From positions 97,931 to 161,930 of the forward strand of contig JAVHLM010000016.1 of the NCBI GenBank assembly GCA_031082125.1: a DNA stretch of 64,000 bases. Reading direction: 5' to 3'. Both the position numbers and the translations under genes were made by a program. Source of the stretch: Candidatus Eremiobacterota bacterium. Its GTDB lineage: Bacteria; Vulcanimicrobiota; CADAWZ01; Ess09-12. Positions 42,101 to 48,997 of the stretch are shown here, piece by piece. How positions within the stretch are numbered: the first letter of the stretch is position 1; the number at the start of each line of letters is the position of its first letter. The notes below the pieces were generated by a model, which saw only the letters and a list, made by a program, of their open reading frames with translations, made no database searches and was not told the DNA's origin.

Positions 42101-42181
42101 ATGTTCTGGAGAGAAGATGACGAGCTCACAAGAGAAGAGATCCACGCCACCTATGTGATTCCCAGCGACGGCGGCTGGTAG
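42101..42181 (+). CDS. Putative precursor peptide 2
   Basis: 26 residues, starting MFWREDDE with EEIHATY at 12-18, VIPSDGG at 19-25 and a final Trp26. AAGGAGG lies 10 bases before ATG 42101. Compared with peptides 1 and 3 it has Thr for Met17, Ser for Pro22 and one Asp fewer, so a one-residue deletion falls in the DDGG block. The conserved frame with changes mostly to similar residues indicates selection on the peptide. No Cys, so Cys chemistry is not required by all copies. Confidence 0.8.
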   Translation: MFWREDDELTREEIHATYVIPSDGGW

Positions 42182-42228
42182 GTGCATTATTATCATTACT
42201 ATAAAATTATAAAAAGGAGGGTATCGGA

Positions 42229-42315
42229 ATGTTCTGGAATGAAAACGAGATGATTACCATAGAGGATATCCACGCCATGTACATTATTCCTCCCGATGAT
42301 GGCGGCGGCTGCTAG
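42229..42315 (+). CDS. Putative precursor peptide 3
   Basis: 28 residues, starting MFWNENE with EDIHAMY at 12-18, IIPPDDGGG at 19-27 and a final Cys28. AAAAAGGAGGG precedes ATG 42229. Most similar to peptide 1 over residues 1-7 and 13-26. The last residue differs in all three peptides (Ile, Trp, Cys), which may mark the variable end of the product or a trimmed tail. A strong terminator starts 21 bases after its stop. Confidence 0.8.
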   Translation: MFWNENEMITIEDIHAMYIIPPDDGGGC

Positions 42316-42336
42316 AAGGATTTTTTTCCAAAGCCC

Positions 42337-42368
42337 AAAAAAGACCAACCCCCCGGTTGGTCTTTTTT
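42337..42368 (+). terminator. Very strong intrinsic terminator between precursor genes and enzyme genes
   Basis: A 14-bp perfect stem: six A plus GACCAACC (42337-42350), loop CCCC, GGTTGGTC plus six T (42355-42368). It should end most transcripts from 41804, leaving read-through or a weak second promoter for the MFS-SPASM-M16 genes. This gives a high peptide-to-enzyme ratio, common in RiPP clusters. Being symmetrical, it can also work leftward. Confidence 0.92.
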
Positions 42369-42416
42369 CTCGCGCTCTGTGGGTAATTTTCTGACTACGC
42401 TGAAAGCTTTCCCGCC

Positions 42417-43634
42417 ATGAATATCCTGCTGAAAAACCGAAACTTCGCCCTCCTCTGGTCCGGCCAGTCAGTCTCAAGCCTTGGCACCTGGATCAACTTC
42501 GTGGGACTCAATGCCTATATCTACCACCTGACGGGCTCAGGAAAGATTCTGGGAACCTTCTTCCTGATCCGCATCCTGCCGGCCCTCTTTTTCGGGTCCC
42601 TCGGCGGCATCCTCGCTGACCGCTACGACAAGAGAATCATCATGATCCTCTGTGATGCCGTGAGGGCTGTGACGGTCCTCGCCTTCGTGGTGACAGACAA
42701 CCTGGCGGCCTTTTTCATCATCGGCTTTATCCTCTCCTCCCTCGACAAGATTTACCTCGCCGCAAGCGGCGCCTTGGTGCCCGATATTGTCAAAAAGGAT
42801 GATATCCTGGCGAGCAATTCCCTCAGCAGGATGTCCTACTCCGTCATCACGGTCTTCGGACCCGCCATTGGAGGAGTCCTCATCGGGTTCTGGGGTTATA
42901 AGGCTGTCTTTGTCATTGACTCGGCGACATTTTTTTTCTCCGTAGCAACACTGCTCCTCATCAGCCATGGAGCGAGAAGGACCGGGGAAGCAAAGGAGCA
43001 GGTGAAGACTTCGGTAGCTGACGAGCTCCGGGACACCTTCCGCTTTCTTGCGGGTTCCACGGTTCTTCTCACCTTCACGCTGCTGCGTGTCCTTGACGGC
43101 CTAGGAAGCGGGTCTTACAACACTATCATGCCAGTATTTGCCGCAAGCGTTCCCATGGGTCAGGGGAGCTTTTACGGCTATCTTATCGCTTTCTGGGGAG
43201 GCGGGACTTTCCTGGGATCACTGCTGGTCACTTACCTGAGAAAGAATACCGCGATTCGCACCGATAATCTCTTCTGCGGCGCCACCATCCTGATGGCCTG
43301 CGGCATGGGAGGGACATTCCTTACCGGAGAGAAGGCCATATCTCTCCTCTCCATCACTATCGGGGGGATAGGCGACGGCATCTCGAGCGTCCTTTTCAAT
43401 ACCCTTCTCATGGAGCTCCCGCCCAAGGAGCTGAGGGGAAAAATATTCGGAAGCATCAGCTCCCTTTTTTACGTTGTGGCGGGAACGGGGATGTTCCTGG
43501 CAGGATTGTGCCTCGACTATGTGAAATACGTTCATATCACCACGGCAGGAAGCCTCCTTATCATCGCGGGCACGCTCGTGGTGTGGTGGATTCTGATGGC
43601 CACAAGAAGAAAGGAGCACAAGACACCCCAATGA
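42417..43634 (+). CDS. Major facilitator superfamily transporter of the peptide cluster
   Basis: 405 residues with about 12 membrane helices. The MFS loop 2-3 motif is visible as GGILADRYDKRIIMILCD near residues 62-79, and GPAIGGVLIGFWG in helix 5 is typical of drug/product exporters (DHA/enterobactin-exporter-like, MFS_3). The start ATG 42417 has only a weak ribosome-binding site. Its TGA overlaps the radical SAM start as ATGA (43631-43634). Position between precursors and maturase suggests export of the finished product or of a cleaved peptide. Confidence 0.88.
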   Translation: MNILLKNRNFALLWSGQSVSSLGTWINFVGLNAYIYHLTGSGKILGTFFLIRILPALFFGSLGGILADRYDKRIIMILCDAVRAVTVLAFVVTDNLAAFFIIGFILSSLDKIYLAASGALVPDIVKKDDILASNSLSRMSYSVITVFGPAIGGVLIGFWGYKAVFVIDSATFFFSVATLLLISHGARRTGEAKEQVKTSVADELRDTFRFLAGSTVLLTFTLLRVLDGLGSGSYNTIMPVFAASVPMGQGSFYGYLIAFWGGGTFLGSLLVTYLRKNTAIRTDNLFCGATILMACGMGGTFLTGEKAISLLSITIGGIGDGISSVLFNTLLMELPPKELRGKIFGSISSLFYVVAGTGMFLAGLCLDYVKYVHITTAGSLLIIAGTLVVWWILMATRRKEHKTPQ

Positions 43635-44674
43635 GTTTTCCTTTTAAGCCCAAGATAGTCGGATGGGAGCTCACCAAGCGCTGCAACTTTCAGTGCCTTC
43701 ACTGCGGCACCCCTGCCGGCGCTCCCCGCGAGAATGAGCTCACACTGGAAGAGAGCCTTAAGCTTATTGACGACCTTGCCGGGCTTGGATGCGAGGTCCT
43801 TACCCTCTCGGGAGGCGAGCCTCTCATGCACCCCCACTGGGATAAATTTGCCCACCGCCTCAGAGAAAAAGGCATCGATCCTTACATGATTACCAATGGA
43901 TACTATCTGGAAGAGAATATAGAGAAGATCCTGGCCACCCCTCTGAGGAGGATAGGCCTTTCCATCGACGGCACCGCCGAGATACATGATCACATCAGGC
44001 AGCATCCAGGCTCGTACGAGAGGGCCCTCAGGGGCGCAAGGCGTGCCAAGGAGAAAGGTATTGCCGTGGGTGTCGTCACCCATGTCTCCCGGTATAACTT
44101 TGATGCCCTTGACGAGATGGAGCGGGTCTTCAGGGGCGTGCCCATGGATTTCTGGCAGATCCAGGTGACTTTTCTGTCGGGGAGGATGAAGGAGCATGGC
44201 GAATCGGTCCTCGAGCCCTCTGAGCTTCCCCGCGTGGCTGCCTTTGTAGAGAAAGCCCGCATCGGGAGGGATATGCTTGTCTGTGCAGGCGACAACCTCG
44301 GCTATTACTCGTGCCGCGACATCGTGGACAAGCCATGGAAAGGCTGCCATGCCGGCCGCTGGGTTCTGGGCATTGAATCAGACGGCACCCTCAAGGGGTG
44401 TCTCTCGCTGCCGGGAGAGTTCAGGGAGGGCAACATCCGCACCAGGCCCCTCGGGGAGCTCTGGGAAGACCGGTCCCTCTTCAAGCTCAACCGCTATTTC
44501 AATCCTGATGATCTCGCAGGATACTGCAGCGAGTGCGACAAGAAGCTTGACTGCCGCGGCGGGTGCAAGGTGACGGCATTTTCCTCGACGGGAAATGCCT
44601 TTGACAACCCCTACTGCCTGTACCGCGTCGAAAAGGAGGCCTCCTGCGGCGGGGGGAGCCCGAAGCATGTATGA
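43631..44674 (+). CDS. Radical SAM/SPASM peptide maturase
   Basis: 347 residues. Radical SAM cluster Cys18-x3-Cys22-x2-Cys25 in KRCNFQCLHC, then LTLSGGEPLMHP and GLSIDGTAEIHDHI. A complete SPASM domain starts at Cys239: C-x12-G-x4-C, then YCSECDKKLDCRGGC (C-x2-C-x5-C-x3-C) and a last Cys in NPYC, so two auxiliary clusters are expected. SPASM enzymes include PqqE, MftC and sactipeptide or ranthipeptide maturases that make C-C, C-S or similar links. No PqqD-like recognition domain is fused to it or encoded nearby. It is coupled to the MFS gene by ATGA and overlaps the M16 gene by 8 bases. Confidence 0.92.
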   Translation: MSFPFKPKIVGWELTKRCNFQCLHCGTPAGAPRENELTLEESLKLIDDLAGLGCEVLTLSGGEPLMHPHWDKFAHRLREKGIDPYMITNGYYLEENIEKILATPLRRIGLSIDGTAEIHDHIRQHPGSYERALRGARRAKEKGIAVGVVTHVSRYNFDALDEMERVFRGVPMDFWQIQVTFLSGRMKEHGESVLEPSELPRVAAFVEKARIGRDMLVCAGDNLGYYSCRDIVDKPWKGCHAGRWVLGIESDGTLKGCLSLPGEFREGNIRTRPLGELWEDRSLFKLNRYFNPDDLAGYCSECDKKLDCRGGCKVTAFSSTGNAFDNPYCLYRVEKEASCGGGSPKHV

Positions 44675-45977
44675 GGTGGCAGAAGGGACCGTCACCTTCC
44701 AGAGGGAGCCCGTGCCTGCCCTTTTCGCCCGCCTCCCGCAGTGCAATACCTTCTCCCTGATAGTGTCCTTCCACGACGGCGTAGCCTTCGAGGAGGATGA
44801 TGAGTGGGGCATGGCGCACTTTCTGGAGCATCTCACCCTCCAGGGCACGCCGGAGTACCCGTCGCTCACCGCGCTCTCAGGCGTACTCGAGGCCCAGGGG
44901 GGAAAGATATCGGCCTTCTCCACGAGGGACACGGTGAGTTACTGGGCAAAGGTGCCCTCGTGGGCTCTCGACGACGCCTTTACCCTCCTCGGGAAGGTCC
45001 TGGCCCCGGCAGAGTTTGATGACGGGAAGGTGGCCTCAGAGCGCTCCATAGTGTTCTCGGAGATTGACCGCGAGAGCTCAACATTCAGGCTTTCCCATGG
45101 CCTCATGGCCGAAGGGAGCCTCATGGCACCCTCAAGGATAAGCCGTTATCCCCTTGGCTCCAGGGAGAGCCTCGGCCGTTTCACCGCGGGGCAGTGCGCC
45201 GCTTACCGGAAAAGGGTGTATTGCAGCGAAAATGCTTTTATCTCGGGAGCAGGCTCCTATGAGGAGAGCTCATTAAAGAGAGGGCTCGAGGGCCTGGTGG
45301 AAGCGCTACCCTGCGGGGAAGCCAGGGAGCGCAGGGATGAAAAGGTGCACATGGTGAGGAGAGCCCCCTTCTCCCGCTTCGAATGCCCGGGGATCTCGCA
45401 GGTGAACCTTGTGGCGGGGTGGCTCCTTGCCATGGAAAGCGATGAACAGTGGGTCGTGGCAGGCCTTCTCAATACGCTCCTTGGAACGGGCTTCACGTCG
45501 CTCCTCTACCGGGCCCTAAGGGAAGAGCGCCGCCTCACGTACCTCGTGAGCACGCAGCTCAGATTTTACCGAAGGACCGGCACCTTCAGGATCTCGCTTG
45601 ATGTGAAGCCTGAAGATGCGGGAGAGGCCCTGGAGGTCATTGGAGGGGTGATAGAAAAGGTGAAAAGGGGAGCCTTTTCCGGCGAGGAGCTTAAAGCGGC
45701 GCAGGCCCGCATGTGGGGGAGCCTTGTGCTCCGCCTTGAGGATACCTATGAGTACGCCCTCTTTCTCAACAGGCGCCTCGGTGCCGCGGCGGGCCCCATG
45801 AGGCTCCGGGAGGTGAAGGATGCCATTTTTTCCATTGAGGGCTCTGACCTTGCCGACTGCGCCGCATCATTGCTCATTGACGATCGCATGCTGGTAAGCG
45901 CAGCCTCAAGCCGGGAGGCTCTTGATAAAATCACCATCAGAAAGGGAGGTTCGAGAAATGCACTTGAAAGGTCTTGA
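44667..45977 (+). CDS. M16-family zinc peptidase (PqqF/processing-peptidase-like)
   Basis: 436 residues, one catalytic half-unit in size. The inverted zinc motif HFLEH is at residues 51-55 and Glu132 (VFSEIDRE) lies exactly 76 residues after the second His, so the active site is intact (H-x-x-E-H-x76-E). The C-terminal half has the usual RxxxY-like block in LYRALREERRLTYLVS. Starts at ATG 44667 inside the end of the maturase gene with GGGGGAG upstream. In PQQ synthesis an M16 enzyme cuts the modified peptide; the same role for the small peptides here is the natural inference. Confidence 0.9.
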   Translation: MYEVAEGTVTFQREPVPALFARLPQCNTFSLIVSFHDGVAFEEDDEWGMAHFLEHLTLQGTPEYPSLTALSGVLEAQGGKISAFSTRDTVSYWAKVPSWALDDAFTLLGKVLAPAEFDDGKVASERSIVFSEIDRESSTFRLSHGLMAEGSLMAPSRISRYPLGSRESLGRFTAGQCAAYRKRVYCSENAFISGAGSYEESSLKRGLEGLVEALPCGEARERRDEKVHMVRRAPFSRFECPGISQVNLVAGWLLAMESDEQWVVAGLLNTLLGTGFTSLLYRALREERRLTYLVSTQLRFYRRTGTFRISLDVKPEDAGEALEVIGGVIEKVKRGAFSGEELKAAQARMWGSLVLRLEDTYEYALFLNRRLGAAAGPMRLREVKDAIFSIEGSDLADCAASLLIDDRMLVSAASSREALDKITIRKGGSRNALERS

Positions 45978-46338
45978 CCATATCGGCATCGTGGTAAGGA
46001 ACATTAACGAGAGTATCCTGTTTTACCGCAATATAATGGGCTTTGTTCCAGGGGAGATCGAGGACATAAGGGAAAAGCACATGAAGATCGTGAAGCTCCG
46101 CAAGGGCGACCTTGTCATCGAGCTTCTTGAGCCCGACAATAAGGAGGCGCCCCCTTCCACCTTCGGCCTCAAGCACATCGCCTTTCATTGCGACGATATC
46201 GACGAGTTTGTCAAGGATGCCGTAAAGAATAAGCTGAGGCTCCTCACGGCGGCCCCGATGGAGCACGACAATGATCGCTTCGTCTTTTTCTCGGCTACTG
46301 ACGGTGAATTCATCGAGGTGATGGAACGGAAGGAGTGA
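45958..46338 (+). CDS. VOC/glyoxalase-fold protein
   Basis: 126 residues from ATG 45958, which has AAAGGAGG and overlaps the M16 gene by 20 bases. Two beta-alpha-beta-beta-beta modules: LKGLDHIGIVVRNINESILF with His8, DLVIELLEP with a Glu near 56, FGLKHIAFHCDDI with His near 73 and GEFIEVMERKE with Glu near 120. This two-His two-Glu set fits a metal-binding vicinal-oxygen-chelate enzyme such as methylmalonyl-CoA epimerase or glyoxalase I. In this operon it could modify the peptide-derived product or be an unrelated metabolic enzyme. Confidence 0.87.
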   Translation: MHLKGLDHIGIVVRNINESILFYRNIMGFVPGEIEDIREKHMKIVKLRKGDLVIELLEPDNKEAPPSTFGLKHIAFHCDDIDEFVKDAVKNKLRLLTAAPMEHDNDRFVFFSATDGEFIEVMERKE

Positions 46339-46342
46339 GCCC

Positions 46343-47128
46343 ATGAAGACCCTGGAAGGGAAAGTGGCCCTGGTGACCGGTGCAGGAAGAGGCCTTGGAA
46401 GGGCGGTGGCATCAAAGCTCTCATCCTGCGGTGCCCGTCTGGTGATATGGTCCCTTGATCCCGGGAGGCTGGAAAGCCTCTCGGGCGAGCTGAAAGCAGC
46501 CGGTGGAGAAGTCTTTGCAGAGTCCGTGGACATAAGCGAAGCAGCGAGAGTCTCTCAGGCAATGGACCGTGCCCTCGAGGCGATGGGAAGTCTTGATATC
46601 CTTGTGAACTGCGCCGCCGTCTCCCTTATAAGCGATTTTCTTGAGACCACGCCGGAGCAGTTTGACCATGTCTTTTCCGTGAACATCCGCGGAGCCTTTT
46701 TTGTCACCCAGGCAGCAGCCCGGGCCATGGTGGCCCGGAAAACCAAGGGCTCCATCGTGAATATTTCAAGCGTCTCCGGAAAGACGGGGGCATCCCTCGG
46801 GAGCGTCTATTCGGCCTCAAAGGCCTCGCTCATAGTGCTCACCCAGGCCCTGGCCAAGGAGCTTGCCTCCCATGGCATCAGGGTGAATGCCGTCTGCCCC
46901 GGGGCCATGGATACCGACATGTTTCAGAAGGGCACCGTGGCCATCCTGGCGAAGCGCTTCAACACCGCTCCCGAGAATATTATCAAGAGCGTGGTGAATT
47001 CCATTCCGCAGAGGCGGATCATCGATCCCGGCGAGGTTGCCGAGGTGATAGCCTTTCTTGTTTCAGACGGGGCGGGGGCAGTCACGGGGCAGTCCATCAA
47101 TGTGGACTGCGGCTTTGAGGTCCACTAG
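46343..47128 (+). CDS. Short-chain dehydrogenase/reductase (FabG-like)
   Basis: 261 residues. Rossmann motif TGAGRGLGRAV near residues 12-22, VNCAAVS in place of the usual NNAG near 90, Ser in NISSVSG and the catalytic YSASKAS (Tyr-x3-Lys) near 156. NAVCPGAMDT and INVDCGFEVH at the end fit the FabG group. It starts 4 bases after the VOC gene, so it belongs to the same transcript. In mycofactocin systems, SDR enzymes depend on the peptide-derived cofactor; a similar link here is speculative. The end overlaps the convergent rqcH-like gene by 32 bases. Confidence 0.9.
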   Translation: MKTLEGKVALVTGAGRGLGRAVASKLSSCGARLVIWSLDPGRLESLSGELKAAGGEVFAESVDISEAARVSQAMDRALEAMGSLDILVNCAAVSLISDFLETTPEQFDHVFSVNIRGAFFVTQAAARAMVARKTKGSIVNISSVSGKTGASLGSVYSASKASLIVLTQALAKELASHGIRVNAVCPGAMDTDMFQKGTVAILAKRFNTAPENIIKSVVNSIPQRRIIDPGEVAEVIAFLVSDGAGAVTGQSINVDCGFEVH

Positions 47129-48845
47129 GCTCCATCCACTCAAGAAAGGCCTCGTCGCGGGGATTTGCCATCAGGGTCCTCTCCCCGCTGATGGTCACCA
47201 TGCCGGGATGCATGTGCCTTGTCTTTCTCACGTTCTTTGCCTGCGTGTAGGACACGGGCACTTTTGACGAGCCTTTGCCCCGGGAAAACCACGCGGCAAG
47301 GGCGGCACCCCTGAGGAGCACGTCATCGTCCAGGCGCTCCCCGCCGCGGCACCTGATGACCACATGGGCGCCTGGCATCCCGCGGGCATGGAGCCAGATA
47401 TCGGTGGCTTTTGCCATCTTCAGGGAGAGCTCGTCATTCTGGCGCGGGTTTCTCCCCACGAGTATCTCATGGTCCCTGTAGACAAACCGTCTCGGCCCTC
47501 CCGATGGCTGAGGAGGGCTTTCTGCTCTGTGGGGAGGGGCTTCCCCCCTGAGCTCCCTCTCGATTCCCGCAAGGTCTTCCGTGCTTTCCGCCATGGACAG
47601 GGCCTCTTTCAGGTTCTCAAGGTACTCAAGCTCCTCTTCTGTCTCCCTCAGGCGCCCGTCAATGCGGGGGAGAGCCCGCTTGCCCTTCTTGTACTTTTCA
47701 AAGTAGGCTCCGGCATTTTCCGACGGCGAGAGCCGGCAGTCAAGATCGACGATCACCGGCCCGCCGCCTGCGGGGTTTTCCGCCGCAAGAACCATGTCAC
47801 CCTTCTTGACGGCCTGTATATTGAGGAGTATGAGCTCTCCCTTCTCACGTAAAGACTCGGCCCCCTCGTGGCGGGAGCGGTCTTCTGCAAGGACCAGCCC
47901 GCGCTTCCGGAGCTTTTTCAGGCGGCTTTCAATAACCTGTGAAAGCGATGCCTTGAAGGGCACCTGGGGCGCATCGGGCGGCGATGCCTGGTAATACTCA
48001 TGGAAAAGGTCGTTGATGGTGGCAAAGCCTTTAAAGGTGAAAGCGAGAAATTCCCTGTACTGCCAGAGCCCCCAGCCTGCTGCTTTTCCTCCGCTGTCGA
48101 AGGCTATTCCCGGCGCAATCTGCCTCTCTGCTATCCGCTGCCACAGGGACTGCCAGTGCTGGTAGAGGAGATTCCACTCCCTTTCCCCGAGTGAGGCAGG
48201 AGGCACGGCTCCTTCAATCCCTTCAGGCGACGCCATCTCCCGCGCGAGAGCCGGCGTTATCCCCATGAAGACCCTTTCAAAAGCTTTTGCAAGGGAATCT
48301 CTTTCATGGGAGCCTGCCAGGGCAGCCTGGAGCTCTGAAAGGGAAGTGATGTCCCCGGGAATTATTTTATGGGGAGGCTTTTCGGGAGGCCCGTACATTG
48401 AGGCATCGAGGCGGCGCTTTTCCGGGAGGCGATGAAGGGAGCCTCTTATCCTGTCATCACCGGAGAGGAGCAGCACGTTCCCTTCTCTGGTGTGAAGCTC
48501 CACCACAAGTTTTGCGGCCCCGCCGGAGCTTCTTCCTTTCCCCTCGAGATGGAACATGAGGATGCGCTCCAGGTGGGGCTGGGTGATGTCCATGACCGCG
48601 AGTCCTTCCAGGTGTTTCCTGAGGAGCATCGTGAAGGATGAGGGAGCCGCGGCGGGACCGCCTTTCCCGTGAACGAGATGGACTCTCCCTGGTGAGCGGG
48701 GGGAGATGAGGAGCCAATACTCTTCGCCTGCCCAGAGAGGGACGAGAAGATCCCCGCCCTCCCGCTCAAGAATTTTTCCCATTCTTGAGGGAATAAGGCA
48801 TCTCTTTAACTCTGATGCCACAATCGAGAGGGTAAGCCCGTCCAT
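47097..48845 (-). CDS. rqcH: RqcH/NFACT family ribosome quality-control protein
   Basis: 582 residues, normal for bacterial RqcH (formerly fibronectin-binding FbpA-like). N-terminal NFACT-N domain from MDGLTLSIVASELKRCL, two helix-hairpin regions, a coiled coil (ALPRIDGRLRETEEELEYLE) and the C-terminal NFACT-R domain with GRNPRQNDELSLKMAKATD, IWLHARGMPGAHVVIR. Known role: binds 50S subunits with stalled peptidyl-tRNA and adds Ala tails for degradation. No rqcP beside it. Its 3' end overlaps the SDR gene. Confidence 0.92.
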   Translation of the reverse strand: MDGLTLSIVASELKRCLIPSRMGKILEREGGDLLVPLWAGEEYWLLISPRSPGRVHLVHGKGGPAAAPSSFTMLLRKHLEGLAVMDITQPHLERILMFHLEGKGRSSGGAAKLVVELHTREGNVLLLSGDDRIRGSLHRLPEKRRLDASMYGPPEKPPHKIIPGDITSLSELQAALAGSHERDSLAKAFERVFMGITPALAREMASPEGIEGAVPPASLGEREWNLLYQHWQSLWQRIAERQIAPGIAFDSGGKAAGWGLWQYREFLAFTFKGFATINDLFHEYYQASPPDAPQVPFKASLSQVIESRLKKLRKRGLVLAEDRSRHEGAESLREKGELILLNIQAVKKGDMVLAAENPAGGGPVIVDLDCRLSPSENAGAYFEKYKKGKRALPRIDGRLRETEEELEYLENLKEALSMAESTEDLAGIERELRGEAPPHRAESPPQPSGGPRRFVYRDHEILVGRNPRQNDELSLKMAKATDIWLHARGMPGAHVVIRCRGGERLDDDVLLRGAALAAWFSRGKGSSKVPVSYTQAKNVRKTRHMHPGMVTISGERTLMANPRDEAFLEWMEPSGPQSRSPH

Positions 48846-48940
48846 AGTATCCTCCGGGAACGATCTTTTCCAGGTCCCGTGCCCATACTCCTTTAGAGGC
48901 AGCGTCCATCCCCTCTTTCGGGGGACAGGGCGGTCTGAAC

Positions 48941-48977
48941 AAAAAACGCCTGCCGCAGACTCTGCGGCAGGCGTTTT
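48941..48977 (-). terminator. Strong intrinsic terminator of the phospholipase D-like gene
   Basis: Near-perfect 17-bp palindrome (48943-48959 with 48961-48977), core CGCCTGCCGCAGA, flanked by A-run and T-run. It lies 21 bases past the stop of the leftward gene at 48998 and upstream of rqcH (starts 48845); it also reads symmetrically. Confidence 0.9.
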
Positions 48978-48997
48978 GAAGCTTTGTAAAGCGGCGG

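Noticed and set aside
41956..42315. Considered as a CRISPR-like or simple DNA repeat array
   Set aside because: Units are not identical in DNA, spacing differs, each has its own ribosome-binding site and stop, and changes are mostly conservative at protein level; coding peptides explain it better.
41956..42315. Considered as PqqA or mycofactocin MftA precursors
   Set aside because: Short length and an acidic/Tyr pair fit in spirit, but PqqA has Glu-x3-Tyr, MftA ends in Val-Tyr, and neither has the MFW start or Pro-Asp-Gly-Gly end; no pqqB/C/D or mftB genes are present.
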